This document shows, in pieces, positions 44,018 to 53,491 of a DNA stretch of 64,000 nucleotides. Source of the stretch: Methanobacterium sp. Lineage in GTDB: Archaea > Methanobacteriota > Methanobacteria > Methanobacteriales > Methanobacteriaceae. Every line of letters begins with the position of its first letter. The stretch's first letter is position 1. Where the stretch lies: assembly GCA_018263005.1 (NCBI GenBank), contig JADFDH010000001.1, positions 62,001 through 126,000 of the forward strand, in the 5' to 3' direction. The position numbers were made by a program, and so were the translations under genes. A model generated the notes under the pieces. The model did not search any database. It was given only the letters and a program-made list of their open reading frames with translations, and had not been told where the DNA came from.

Positions 44018-45382
44018 TTATTTTTTTCTTATAATGAAATAGCCATAAATCGAGACAAAACAAAGAATAGCATATATCAGGAAGGGGATCCTACAGCTTT
44101 CAATGAAAGCCCTTGTATTTTCCGGAGTTAATGTGGAAGTACCCATGAAAAGCGCCAATACTGCCATGGTGATTCCCATTCCCATCATCTGACCCACCAC
44201 TCGCATGGTGTTGAGTGAAGCACTGGAGATCCCGTAAAATCTCTTTTCCACATATTTCAAGGATATTTCAGTGCTGGAAGCGGCTGATAGTCCATATCCA
44301 AATCCAATGATGGCTAAACCGCAGATGATATACGGGAAAGTAGTGTTAATGTCTAAAAAGATGAAGAAAGTTAATCCAACAGCGGTAAGTGCCATACCCA
44401 AGGCTGCAATATATCTAGGTCGAGTATAGTCCCTTAACCTGCCCACTAAAGCCGATGAAATAGCTATAAACACAGATTGGACACATAATAAGATTCCGGC
44501 CTGGTCAGGACTTAGACCACGGTAATTCTGTAGATAAAGACTCAAAAGGAAAATGGAAAAAATTCCCGGCCCATAGTTAACCAGGGATGTGAGGTTGTTG
44601 ATAATATAAATCCGATTGAAAAGTAATCTAGGATGAATTAATGGATTTGGAACTTTTTTCTGGAGCCATATAAAGACAAAGCATCCGATTAAACCGATTA
44701 TGGTGAGTATAAATCCTAAAATTTTCGTGATAACTGATAAACCATACATCAAAGCTATTAGAGATAGGGCGAAGATGGAAATGATGGTGACATTGAATCC
44801 ACCAACGTCCTTCTCCAACCATTCTCCTTTTAATTTAAAAATAAACATCAAAACCAGGATACCCAAGGGAATAGCAAATATGAATATGCTTCTCCATCCG
44901 AAAAATTGGGTAAGAAACCCTCCCAGTACAGGCCCAATGGAAAGTCCTACATATGCTGCTGCCACACTGATGGCCAGTGGATTTCCCTTTTCACCTTCCT
45001 GATAAACTGATGCAATTAGAGAATAAACATTACCTATGATCATGGCACTTCCTATGGCTATTATAATCCTTGAAATTAACAGCATAGTCCCAGAGATAGA
45101 GAAGGCTGATATTAAATTGGCTAATATAAATATGATAACCCCATAGGTAATTATACGTTTTCTACCGTACATATCAGCCAGTTTACCAAAGGGTATCAGC
45201 AGGATAGCGGAGAAAAGTAAATAAGCAGAAGCAATCCAGCCCAGAAATATAGAATCCAGATTAAAAGACTGGGCAATGTAGGGTAAAGCAACGTTAATAG
45301 CGGAGCTTACGTAAGCCACTTGAAAACTGACGATAACACTTAAAATCAGGGCGATTTTTCCAAAATTTTTCTTTTCCTTCAT
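44018..45382 (-). CDS. MFS drug-efflux-type transporter (DHA2-like)
   Basis: A 454-residue transporter with about 14 membrane helices, as in the DHA2 (EmrB/QacA) group. Motif A is present as FGKLADMYGRKRIITYG after helix two, and the motif C-type GPVLGGFLTQFFGWR in helix five marks a proton antiporter. It is divergent from a PadR-family gene at 45592, and the shared promoter has several CGATA palindromes, so the PadR protein probably controls this pump in response to a toxic compound. Confidence 0.9.
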   Translation of the reverse strand: MKEKKNFGKIALILSVIVSFQVAYVSSAINVALPYIAQSFNLDSIFLGWIASAYLLFSAILLIPFGKLADMYGRKRIITYGVIIFILANLISAFSISGTMLLISRIIIAIGSAMIIGNVYSLIASVYQEGEKGNPLAISVAAAYVGLSIGPVLGGFLTQFFGWRSIFIFAIPLGILVLMFIFKLKGEWLEKDVGGFNVTIISIFALSLIALMYGLSVITKILGFILTIIGLIGCFVFIWLQKKVPNPLIHPRLLFNRIYIINNLTSLVNYGPGIFSIFLLSLYLQNYRGLSPDQAGILLCVQSVFIAISSALVGRLRDYTRPRYIAALGMALTAVGLTFFIFLDINTTFPYIICGLAIIGFGYGLSAASSTEISLKYVEKRFYGISSASLNTMRVVGQMMGMGITMAVLALFMGTSTLTPENTRAFIESCRIPFLIYAILCFVSIYGYFIIRKK

Positions 45383-45459
45383 TTTAACCTAATAATTTAT
45401 TAATTTTTTTACCTCTATCTATTTTTTTCCACAAAATATTTATACCATGAACCACTTAC

Positions 45460-45559
45460 TATCGAATAGTCGATATCGGTAACTTGATATTTCTATATAA
45501 AATCGGGTTTAATACCCATCTAAATAAAAAAAATAGTATCAATTTAACGATATTTATCG
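45460..45559. promoter_or_regulatory. cluster of CGATA palindromes in a divergent promoter
   Basis: Three related palindromes lie between the MFS and PadR genes: TATCGA-ATAG-TCGATA at 45460-45475, the overlapping CGATATCG at 45471-45478, and CGATATTTATCG at 45548-45559. All are perfect and share the CGATA half-site. The last lies in the leader of the PadR gene, 33 bases before its ATG. This is a good candidate operator set for the PadR protein. Confidence 0.55.
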
Positions 45560-45591
45560 GACATTTGAGTATACATGAGGTGCAACCTAAA

Positions 45592-46104
45592 ATGTGGGAT
45601 ACATTTAAAAACCTACACAGAGACTTCCATGAGAGAATGGAGCAAATGCAAAAATTCGGCGGACTAAGGATATTAATACTCCATGTACTGGACGAACACG
45701 GACCGAGAAACGGAGTGGAAATAATGGATGCCATCCAGGCGCACCAGGAATCCTGTAAAATGTCTCACAAACGATATAAAACTCCCAGACCATCGCCTGG
45801 TTCATTATATCCCATGCTTAAAAAAATGGTTGATGAAGGATTAGTCACTAAAGGAGAGGATGGAAAATACAGTTTAACCGAAAAGGGACAGAAGATAATA
45901 GATAAACTCTCCGGCCATCTAGGATATCACCATAAAATGGACCGGGGGGAGTATTCCATCAGAAAAGCTTTGAATGAAATAGAAGGCTATATCTCTTATC
46001 TGGAGGATATTAAAGAAGAAAAATTAGCATCTCATGAAGAAATAATAGGAGAACTCGCGGAAAGATTATACGCTGTTAAAAAATCGTTGAAAAAAGATGA
46101 ATGA
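45592..46104 (+). CDS. PadR family transcriptional regulator next to an efflux pump
   Basis: About 170 residues. The N-terminus has a FKNLHRDFHERMEQMQKFGG leader, then the winged helix with LRILILHVLDEHGPRNGVEIMDAI, PSPGSLYPMLKKMVDEGLVTK and the wing GKYSLTEKGQKII, the usual PadR P-x-x-G-x-L-Y-P signature. A charged helical C-terminal arm follows. The ATG at 45592 is behind GAGGTG. It is divergent from the MFS gene and likely represses it and itself. Confidence 0.88.
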   Translation: MWDTFKNLHRDFHERMEQMQKFGGLRILILHVLDEHGPRNGVEIMDAIQAHQESCKMSHKRYKTPRPSPGSLYPMLKKMVDEGLVTKGEDGKYSLTEKGQKIIDKLSGHLGYHHKMDRGEYSIRKALNEIEGYISYLEDIKEEKLASHEEIIGELAERLYAVKKSLKKDE

Positions 46105-46245
46105 TTCTAATTCCAAAATAGGAAAATAATTACAGATTCATCTATTTTAGAATAATTTTAATGTAAATATCATGCTTAGCTAGGGCTATGTTGAGATATG
46201 GGAGATTCAAGGATTAAAAGGAACATAAAAAATGGGGGAGAGAAA

Positions 46246-46698
46246 ATGTTGGAAAATGTAATTAGAAGAACTATTGAATCAAAGTCTGAGGATTATTTTT
46301 TAGGAATTGTGGACTTATCCCATGTGAAAAATTCTCTAATAGAAAAATACGCATCTTTAATAGCTGAATATCCACGGGCCATATCTGTGGGGTTAACCCT
46401 ACCCCAGTTGATCCTTGATGAATTAGCGATATATTCTATCTATAATGAAACATACTGTAATTTGAAACATATCACCTCACATTTAAGCACTTTATTAATG
46501 CAGAATGGATATAAAGCAATTTCTATGCCTAGATCTAAAGAAAACCAGGATAATTATAATATCTCCTTCCATGAGGTGGTGGCTAATCTGGCAGAAATGG
46601 GTGAAATTGAAAAAAACGCGCTGGTCACATCAGAAGTAGGTTCAAGGGTTAAATGGGGCACTATTCTTACTGATGCGCCTATTAAAAAATTTATATAA
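46246..46698 (+). CDS. QueG-like N-terminal domain protein without Fe-S clusters
   Basis: A 150-residue protein matching the first domain of epoxyqueuosine reductase-like proteins: LIAEYPRAISVGLTLPQLILDEL, LMQNGYKAISMPRS, the FHEVVANLAEMGEIEKNALVTSEVGSRVKWGTILTDAPI stretch. In QueG the same stretch is followed directly by two 4Fe-4S motifs; here the protein ends eight residues later and no CxxC occurs downstream in any frame near it. It may be a natural stand-alone domain or a truncated relic. GGGGGAG precedes the ATG at 46246. Two more genes follow closely. Confidence 0.7.
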   Translation: MLENVIRRTIESKSEDYFLGIVDLSHVKNSLIEKYASLIAEYPRAISVGLTLPQLILDELAIYSIYNETYCNLKHITSHLSTLLMQNGYKAISMPRSKENQDNYNISFHEVVANLAEMGEIEKNALVTSEVGSRVKWGTILTDAPIKKFI

Positions 46699-46718
46699 AC
46701 AAATATGGTGTAGATAGA

Positions 46719-47306
46719 ATGTTAACTGAGTTAAAATTAAATATGTTGAATAAGGAAGCAGTATCCCCAGAAAATAAGCCATATGAAATTATAGAAAATC
46801 TAAATATCAAGGAAGGGATGATAGTAGGGGATATAGGTTCTGGTGGTGGATTCTTCGTTCAAGAATTTTCAAAAGAAGTAGGGGATAAAGGTCTGGCCTA
46901 TGCCATAGATGTGAATCAAAGATCTCTGGATTATATTAAGAAAAATTTTAAAAATGAAGCTATTGAAAATGTTAAAACATTCAAAGCTAATCCTGATAAT
47001 ATAGATTTACCAGAAAAAAGTTTTGACCTGTTATTTCTGCGAAATGTATTCCATCACCTCCCCCCGCAAGTAAAATATTTTAAAAACCTTAAAAAATTAC
47101 TTAAAGAAAACGGAAAAATAGCCATAATAGAGTATAATAGGAGAAAATTAAGTTTCACCGGACTATTCGGACATTACACTCAAAATAAGGTTCTCCTGGA
47201 TATTATGGATGAAGCTGGTTTTTATCCTCTGGAAAAATATGATTTTCTACCTGACCAGTTATTCATGGTTTTTACAAAAAATAGGGATGATTTCAGATGT
47301 CCATAA
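46719..47306 (+). CDS. class I SAM-dependent methyltransferase
   Basis: A 195-residue methyltransferase of the UbiE/arsenite-methyltransferase type. Motif I is MIVGDIGSGGGFFVQEFSKEVG at about residues 35-56, motif II is AYAIDVNQRSLDYI, motif IV is FDLLFLRNVFHHL and LKENGKIAIIEYN follows. There is no cysteine set for arsenic. It starts 20 bases after the QueG-like gene and overlaps the GNAT gene by 10 bases, so three genes form one transcript. Confidence 0.83.
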   Translation: MLTELKLNMLNKEAVSPENKPYEIIENLNIKEGMIVGDIGSGGGFFVQEFSKEVGDKGLAYAIDVNQRSLDYIKKNFKNEAIENVKTFKANPDNIDLPEKSFDLLFLRNVFHHLPPQVKYFKNLKKLLKENGKIAIIEYNRRKLSFTGLFGHYTQNKVLLDIMDEAGFYPLEKYDFLPDQLFMVFTKNRDDFRCP

Positions 47307-47863
47307 CGGCGGTAATTAGAAATCATTTCACTAACAACCCAATAAGGGCGCATTGGGATTATTTCATCCAAGATAACAGAGGATATTATCAGTCTGAACA
47401 GTTTAATAAGGATAATGAGTTGAATGTGAGAAGATTTAACTGGACTGACCTGGAAGTATGCGCTGAATTGTTTAAGAGAGTTTTTTCTGCAGATCCCTGG
47501 TATGATAACTGGATATCTCTTGATCAAGTCCAATACTATTTAAATGAACTCATACAAAACCCGGTTTTTGAAGGATTCGTTGCATTTGAAGGCTCTGACT
47601 TAGTAGCTGTTTGTCTGGGGCATAGAAGATCCTTTTGGATGGGAAAAGAATTCTTTATAGATGAGTACTTCGTGGAAAATAATAAACAGGGAAATGGAAT
47701 AGGCACCAGAACATTGGATATCATAACAGAAAACCTTAATCTGTTAGGATACACCCGTTTAACCTTGTTAACCAATAAAGGAATACCAGCAGAAAGTTTC
47801 TACCTGAAAAATGGGTTCTATAATAATATGAAACGAACCGTTATGGTCAGAGAAATTCAATAA
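47297..47863 (+). CDS. GNAT family N-acetyltransferase
   Basis: A 188-residue acetyltransferase. The acetyl-CoA loop is NNKQGNGIGTRTLDII (Q-x-x-G-x-G/A), and the family ending ESFYLKNGFYNNMKRTVMVRE is clear. Substrate is unknown. The first ~45 residues are not part of the fold as far as I can see. It overlaps the upstream methyltransferase by 10 bases, which suggests coupled translation. Confidence 0.83.
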   Translation: MSITAVIRNHFTNNPIRAHWDYFIQDNRGYYQSEQFNKDNELNVRRFNWTDLEVCAELFKRVFSADPWYDNWISLDQVQYYLNELIQNPVFEGFVAFEGSDLVAVCLGHRRSFWMGKEFFIDEYFVENNKQGNGIGTRTLDIITENLNLLGYTRLTLLTNKGIPAESFYLKNGFYNNMKRTVMVREIQ

Positions 47864-47991
47864 TATTAGACTTTGTTCATTGGGAATTAATAAAAATTTA
47901 GAATATAATACATTTAGAACTTCAATAAAAGTCTTAAATAAATATTTCATAAAAAAATTAATTTTTACCTTGAAATTACCAGTAATTAATA

Positions 47992-48918
47992 TCAGGCGAA
48001 TTCAATGGTACTGGGGGGTTTGTCACTGACACTAAGAGCTACATGGGTTACTTCTGGTATCTCGGCAGTTATGCGTTGAGATATTATCTTGATCATGTTC
48101 CAGGGTAACTCCGGCACATGGGCGGTCATAGCATCTAATGACTCCACCATCCGCAGAACCACCAAATATCCATAGTCCCTAATATCTCCTTTCACCCCGG
48201 TAACCTTTGTATCGGTTAAGACTGCAAAGTACTGCCATAGAGAATCATGCAAACCTTCCTTGATCACTTCTTCTTCCACAATGGCGTTAGCTTTTCTGCA
48301 GATATTGATTTTCTCCGGTGAGAGTACACCCACCACACGCACCGCCAGTCCCGGGCCAGGGAAGGGCTGTCTGTTTATCATCTCACCAGGAAGACCTAGT
48401 TCCGATCCTATAATTCGTACTTCGTCCTTATAGAGCTCCCTTATGGGTTCAACTATCTCTAAAACCAGTCCATGGGGCAGTGCCAGATTATGATGGGATT
48501 TAATCTGGCCCTGGCTTTCAATCCAGTCCGGGGCTATGGTTCCCTGAACTAAGAATTCAGCACCAACTTCCTCAGCAACTCTCTCAAAGACGTTGATGAA
48601 CACTTCACCAATGATCTTACGTTTATCTTCTGGATCACTTACACCCTCCAGTCTATGAAGAAATTCTCGACTGGCATCAACTGATCGGAAATTTAACCTG
48701 TCCTTAAAAGTTTCCTCAACATATTCTGCTTCACCTTCTCTTACCAGGCCATGATCAACAAAAACCGCCACCAGATTATCTTCAATAGCTTTTGAAGCCA
48801 GTACAGATGAAACTGAACTATCAACACCACCAGACAATGCAATGATGGCTTTTTTATCTCCTATAATATTTTTCATTTCTTCAATGGATTCTTTTATAAA
48901 ATCAGATGGATCAAGCAT
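47992..48918 (-). CDS. guaAB: GMP synthase, ATP pyrophosphatase subunit B
   Basis: A 308-residue subunit that adenylates XMP and aminates it to GMP with ammonia from subunit A. The PP-loop is KAIIALSGGVDSSVSSVLA at about residues 23-41; DHGLVREGEAEYVEE, GQIKSHHNLALPHGL-like and RQPFPGPGLAVRVVG follow. The ATG at 48918 is preferred since AGGTAATG precedes it at proper distance; one at 48924 is in frame. The partner guaAA is at 52811, separated by three genes on the other strand. Confidence 0.94.
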   Translation of the reverse strand: MLDPSDFIKESIEEMKNIIGDKKAIIALSGGVDSSVSSVLASKAIEDNLVAVFVDHGLVREGEAEYVEETFKDRLNFRSVDASREFLHRLEGVSDPEDKRKIIGEVFINVFERVAEEVGAEFLVQGTIAPDWIESQGQIKSHHNLALPHGLVLEIVEPIRELYKDEVRIIGSELGLPGEMINRQPFPGPGLAVRVVGVLSPEKINICRKANAIVEEEVIKEGLHDSLWQYFAVLTDTKVTGVKGDIRDYGYLVVLRMVESLDAMTAHVPELPWNMIKIISQRITAEIPEVTHVALSVSDKPPSTIEFA

Positions 48919-49175
48919 TTTCATTACCTTTTTTTTATAATTATTTGGGATATAAAGAAATTATAATATAATTCATACCTTAAAATAATCTTTAGATATA
49001 ATTTTATTTATAATTTTCAAAGTTAATATAACAAATTTTAAAACATTAAATTAATAAGGACCATTTTTAAAGAAATATGATATGAGATTAGCCCAGTAAT
49101 TTCTTTAATACCTAATTTTAATTATATAAATTCTAAAATAAAACTTAACATTCCCCAACATAAGAGGATCATTAT

Positions 49176-49595
49176 ATGAAAAACTATCTATCACTGTTAT
49201 TTAAAAAAAGCACGGATAAAACATCAATCCAGTTTTTACGTTACATCTTCGTAGGTGGAGTTGCATTTATAGTTGACTTCGGCTCATTATACATTCTAAC
49301 CGATTTCTTTACTATATACTACCTAATTTCAGCAGCAATAGCCTTTACCTTAGGATTAATAACCAATTACCTCCTGAGCATAAGCTGGGTTTTCAACAGA
49401 CGGACTTTTGATAATAAAAAATTTGAATTCGGAGTGTTCGCCATCATAGGCATAATAGGACTGATCTTAAATGAAGTATTCATCTGGTTTTTCACTGCAG
49501 AATTAGGATTTTACTACTTAATATCCAAGATTTTATCGGCAATAATAATCCTCTTCTGGAATTTCTTTGCCAGAAAATTCACCTTATTTAGATAG
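49176..49595 (+). CDS. GtrA family membrane protein
   Basis: A 139-residue protein with four membrane helices and the GtrA pattern: QFLRYIFVGGVAFIVDFGSLYIL opens helix one, FTLGLITNYLLSISWVFNRRTF lies at the centre, and FWNFFARKFTLF ends the protein. GtrA proteins are thought to assist transfer of polyprenyl-phosphate sugars across the membrane. It is the first gene of a glycan cassette; the next gene starts 9 bases later. Confidence 0.88.
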   Translation: MKNYLSLLFKKSTDKTSIQFLRYIFVGGVAFIVDFGSLYILTDFFTIYYLISAAIAFTLGLITNYLLSISWVFNRRTFDNKKFEFGVFAIIGIIGLILNEVFIWFFTAELGFYYLISKILSAIIILFWNFFARKFTLFR

Positions 49596-49604
49596 GCCAT
49601 AATC

Positions 49605-51221
49605 ATGAATCAAAAAGAGAAAATAGCCATTATAATAGGCGCCGGTCCGGCAGGTTTAACCGCCGCCTACCAATTACTGGATAAGACCGATATAAAACCG
49701 ATCATATTCGAGATGACCGATGATATTGGTGGTATATCAAAAACAGTGGCTCATAATGGTAACCGTATTGATATTGGAGGTCATAGGTTCTTCTCAAAAT
49801 CAGATCAGGTCATGGAATGGTGGAAGAACATCCTACCACTACAGGGCGCACCTGCCATGGATGACCGATTATTAGGGCGGAAAATACCATTATCAACTGA
49901 ATCAACTATAAAAAAGTTAGGATCTAAAAAAATAAAGAAATATGATGCTCCCGATCCAGAAAAAGCAGATAAAGTGATGTTGATCCGCAACCGAATATCC
50001 CGTATACTTTTCCTGCGAAAATTCTTCGATTATCCCATCTCTTTAAATATTAAAACTTTAAACAATTTAGGCTTATTAAGAACTTTAAAAATAGGTTTAA
50101 GTTATATAAAAATCTCCATCAAACCAATTAAGGATGAGAAATCCCTGGAACACTTTTTCATAAATCGGTTTGGCCGAGAATTATACGAGACATTCTTTAA
50201 AGATTACACAGAAAAGGTTTGGGGTGTTTCATGCAGTGAAATAGGTTCTGATTGGGGTTCGCAGAGAATAAAAGGATTATCCATATTAAAAACCATCAGC
50301 CATAGTTTAAAAAAAATATTAAAACCTGATTCATCCATTTCCCAGAAGAAGGTGGAGACCAGCCTGATAGAACAATTTTACTATCCTAAATATGGTCCGG
50401 GGCAGATGTGGGAGGAAGTTGCCAGTTTAATAACAGAAAATGGTGGAAAATTACGTCTTAAACAACGGGTAGTGGAAGTAAAAAATGAAAGTAATAAGGT
50501 AACCGGGGTGAAAGTTAGGGATGAAAAGACTGGAGAACTGGTCTTTTACCCTGCAGATTATCTCTTCTCAACAATGCCGGTTAAGGATCTGATAGCATCC
50601 ATAGAGGATGTACCTGTAGAAGTACAGGAGATAGCTCAGGGTTTGATCTACCGTGATTTCATGACCGTGGGCATCCTATTAGACCAGTTGAAAATAAAAA
50701 ACAAATCCAAAATAAAAACCCTAAATGACCTGATCCCGGATAACTGGATATACGTCCAGGAGAAGGATGTTAAAATGGGAAGAATCCAGATATTCAACAA
50801 CTGGAGCCCCTATATGGTACGGAACCCGGAAACTGTACTGATAGGATTGGAGTATTTTGTAAATGAAGGAGATGATTATTGGAATATGGATGATGAGGAA
50901 TTCACTGAATTCGCCATAAAAGAGCTTTCCAGAATCAAATTCGCTGATAAAGAAGATATACTGGATAGTTTCGTGATAAGAGTGCCCAAAACATACCCTG
51001 CCTATTTCGGAACATTTAATCGTTTTGATGAAATTCGAAATTTTACTGATAAAATAGAAAATCTCTTCTTAATCGGTAGAAATGGCATGCACCGTTACAA
51101 TAACATGGATCATTCCATGCTCACCGCCATGGAGGCAGTAGATAACATAATCAACCATGTAACCAGTAAAGATAACCTATGGGCGGTTAATGCTGAAAAA
51201 GAGTATCATGAAGAAGCATAA
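49605..51221 (+). CDS. FAD-dependent oxidoreductase, UDP-galactopyranose-mutase-like
   Basis: A 538-residue flavoprotein. The FAD-binding start IAIIIGAGPAGLTAAYQLL is at residues 6-24, with EMTDDIGGISKT and IDIGGHRFFSKSD following; the end has NLFLIGRNGMHRYNNMDHSMLTAMEA. Together with the YTEKVWGVSCSEIGSDWG stretch this resembles the NAD(P)-binding/amine oxidase group near UDP-galactopyranose mutase, often found in exopolysaccharide clusters. A role in making a sugar nucleotide or modified sugar is inferred. It lies between GtrA and GT39 genes. Confidence 0.8.
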   Translation: MNQKEKIAIIIGAGPAGLTAAYQLLDKTDIKPIIFEMTDDIGGISKTVAHNGNRIDIGGHRFFSKSDQVMEWWKNILPLQGAPAMDDRLLGRKIPLSTESTIKKLGSKKIKKYDAPDPEKADKVMLIRNRISRILFLRKFFDYPISLNIKTLNNLGLLRTLKIGLSYIKISIKPIKDEKSLEHFFINRFGRELYETFFKDYTEKVWGVSCSEIGSDWGSQRIKGLSILKTISHSLKKILKPDSSISQKKVETSLIEQFYYPKYGPGQMWEEVASLITENGGKLRLKQRVVEVKNESNKVTGVKVRDEKTGELVFYPADYLFSTMPVKDLIASIEDVPVEVQEIAQGLIYRDFMTVGILLDQLKIKNKSKIKTLNDLIPDNWIYVQEKDVKMGRIQIFNNWSPYMVRNPETVLIGLEYFVNEGDDYWNMDDEEFTEFAIKELSRIKFADKEDILDSFVIRVPKTYPAYFGTFNRFDEIRNFTDKIENLFLIGRNGMHRYNNMDHSMLTAMEAVDNIINHVTSKDNLWAVNAEKEYHEEA

Positions 51222-51241
51222 AAGTAAAAATTTTGATTATA

Positions 51242-52798
51242 ATGTTCTTAAAAAGTAAATTTAGGATAGATACCAGACTAGCCCTTATTCTGTTATTCTA
51301 TCTGGTATTAGGTTTCCTATTACTGGGTTACTATCAGTACCAGGTAAACCCGGATGGGGTGGGTTATATACAGACCGCTTTAAAGTATCTTAGCGGGGAT
51401 TTCTACGAGGCGGTGAATGCTTATTGGGGGCCCCTTTTATCCTGGCTTCTTTTACCCTTTCTATATTTCAACCAGACACCAACCTATACACTTTATTCTG
51501 CTAAAATATTATCCCTCGTAGTGGGGTTTTTCACAATAATTGGCATATGGTGGCTTTCCCTTCGATTTAGGATGGAAGAGACTGTGAGGATAATCTCATT
51601 GTTGATATCGGTTCCGATCATACTTTACTTCTCTTTAAGTGTTATAACTCCTGATTTACTGATTGTTTGTTTCATGGTTTATTATTTAGCCCTGATTTTT
51701 AATCCTGATTATCCCAATAAAGTTTCATATGCTTTATTATGTGGCTTTTTAGGTGCTGTTGCTTTTATGGGTAAAAGTTTCATTTTACCATTCTTCATAG
51801 TCCAATTCCTGATTATTAATCTGTTACATTATTATTATCAAAGAGATCTTAAGATCAAAATCTCTCGGAATTTAATCTTAGGGTTTATAACATTTTTATT
51901 GGTAAGTGGGTTTTGGATAGGTCTGATCAGTGCTAAAGAGGAGAGGTTGACCTTCGGTACCTCGGGAGAGTATAATCATGCCCTGGTAGGTCCTGATTCA
52001 GTTGGATTTCCCCAGTTTTCCCAGGGACTTTCCGGGCCAGGAGAGATAAACCAGGAAAAAGCAGTGAAGAATTGGAGTCCCTTTGAGTCTTGGAGTAATT
52101 TCATGTTCCAAATGAAGTTGATCTGGGATAATATTATACAAACCCTCTCAATTTATCAGTATTTCTCATTTCTATCTATATTAATAATTATAGGGAGCTT
52201 AATATTGTTCATACCATCTTTTAAACGGTTTACAGGAGTGGATGATCGTAGAACAGTTTTATTTTCACTGGTGACTATTCTGATTTATTCTGGGGGATAT
52301 CTGCCTGTTTTGGTGGAAGAAAGGTATTTATGGCTGGTTTATATTCTTCTGATACTGCTAGGTGGTTTATTGATTAGTTTATTATTTAAAAAGATTTTAA
52401 TCAGCAAATTTAGTTATAAGAACCTGTTAAAATGGTTGGTGCTTATTATCTTTACAGTTTCATTCATTTATATGCCTATAACTTCTCTTTATACTAATTT
52501 AAACACTGGGAAGGATATTTATACTCTGAGTAACATTTTAAAAACAGAATATGGTGTAGAGGGGAATATAGCCACTGATAACCACCTGATAGACACCCAA
52601 TACCTATCATTTTATTTAAACACCACTAGTTATGGACAGTCCAAAAAGGATATATCCTCTGCAGATTTACAGTCACAACTGGATAAGTATGAAATCAATT
52701 ATTACCTGGTATGGGGTAATTCCACGCAGTATCTGATTGGTTACACAGAGATAACCGGTGGAAAAATAAAGAATTTGAGGATTTATAAAAGAAATTAA
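51242..52798 (+). CDS. glycosyltransferase family 39-like membrane protein
   Basis: About 518 residues with about 11 membrane helices and a C-terminal extracellular segment of ~90 residues. YYQYQVNPDGVGYIQTALKYLSGDF in the first loop holds the acidic residue typical of PMT/GT39 and ArnT-like enzymes, which move a sugar from polyprenyl phosphate to an acceptor. The ATG at 51242 is preferred to a TTG at 51233. It closes the GtrA, FAD-enzyme, GT39 cassette and is convergent with guaAA. Confidence 0.78.
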   Translation: MFLKSKFRIDTRLALILLFYLVLGFLLLGYYQYQVNPDGVGYIQTALKYLSGDFYEAVNAYWGPLLSWLLLPFLYFNQTPTYTLYSAKILSLVVGFFTIIGIWWLSLRFRMEETVRIISLLISVPIILYFSLSVITPDLLIVCFMVYYLALIFNPDYPNKVSYALLCGFLGAVAFMGKSFILPFFIVQFLIINLLHYYYQRDLKIKISRNLILGFITFLLVSGFWIGLISAKEERLTFGTSGEYNHALVGPDSVGFPQFSQGLSGPGEINQEKAVKNWSPFESWSNFMFQMKLIWDNIIQTLSIYQYFSFLSILIIIGSLILFIPSFKRFTGVDDRRTVLFSLVTILIYSGGYLPVLVEERYLWLVYILLILLGGLLISLLFKKILISKFSYKNLLKWLVLIIFTVSFIYMPITSLYTNLNTGKDIYTLSNILKTEYGVEGNIATDNHLIDTQYLSFYLNTTSYGQSKKDISSADLQSQLDKYEINYYLVWGNSTQYLIGYTEITGGKIKNLRIYKRN

Positions 52799-52810
52799 TA
52801 AAAAAATTAC

Positions 52811-53377
52811 TTATTTTTTATATTCCTGACATATCCTGTAAAAGTTTTCAAATATCAGATGTCCCTGGGCGGTGTGATGCACTTCCGGGTGGAATTGGAT
52901 GCCGTAAACTGGTTTGGTCTCATGTTTCATGGCTTCAATATCACAGAGTTTTGAAGTGGCTAATAATTTGAATCCTGGGGGTAAAGTTCTGACTTCGTCC
53001 TTATGGGATGTCCATACGTCCATAGTCTCTCCCAGGCCCTGGAATATGTCGTTTTTATCCAGGATGGTTATGGTGTTTTTGGCGTAGCTTTCTGCACCTG
53101 CACTTCCGATCTCCCCACCATAGGTTTGTGCGATTATCTGATGGCCCAGACAGATTCCCAGTATAGGATAATCAAGTTCTTCCACATATTTTTGGGAGTT
53201 ACCGGATCTCTCTATGGTAGGACCGCCACCCAGGATAAGTCCTAGGGGATCTTTTTCCACTATCTCTTCTATAGTGGTGGTGTTGGGAATTATCTCTGCA
53301 GGATATTTTAGATAATGTAGGCTACGGTAAATACGATGATTGTACTGTCCATGATTGTTGATAACTAATATTTTCAT
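52811..53377 (-). CDS. guaAA: GMP synthase, glutamine amidotransferase subunit A
   Basis: A 188-residue class I glutamine amidotransferase supplying ammonia to guaAB. The catalytic cysteine lies in YPILGICLGHQIIAQTYGG and the His-Glu pair in VYGIQFHPEVHHT. AGGAG precedes the ATG. Its partner subunit is at 47992 on the same strand, about 3.9 kb further down, with three plus-strand glycan genes between. Confidence 0.93.
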   Translation of the reverse strand: MKILVINNHGQYNHRIYRSLHYLKYPAEIIPNTTTIEEIVEKDPLGLILGGGPTIERSGNSQKYVEELDYPILGICLGHQIIAQTYGGEIGSAGAESYAKNTITILDKNDIFQGLGETMDVWTSHKDEVRTLPPGFKLLATSKLCDIEAMKHETKPVYGIQFHPEVHHTAQGHLIFENFYRICQEYKK

Positions 53378-53491
53378 TTATTATACTCCTTTAGCTATTA
53401 TTTGGAATTTCCATGTATAAAGATTATAATTTTGTCTTGAGTACTTTTAATTAAAAAAATATAAAAACTACTACAGCATAAATATTGGGTT

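Noticed and set aside
49176..52798. Mobile element between the GMP synthase genes
   Set aside because: No transposase, integrase, terminal repeats or target duplication were seen; only the gene order suggests insertion.
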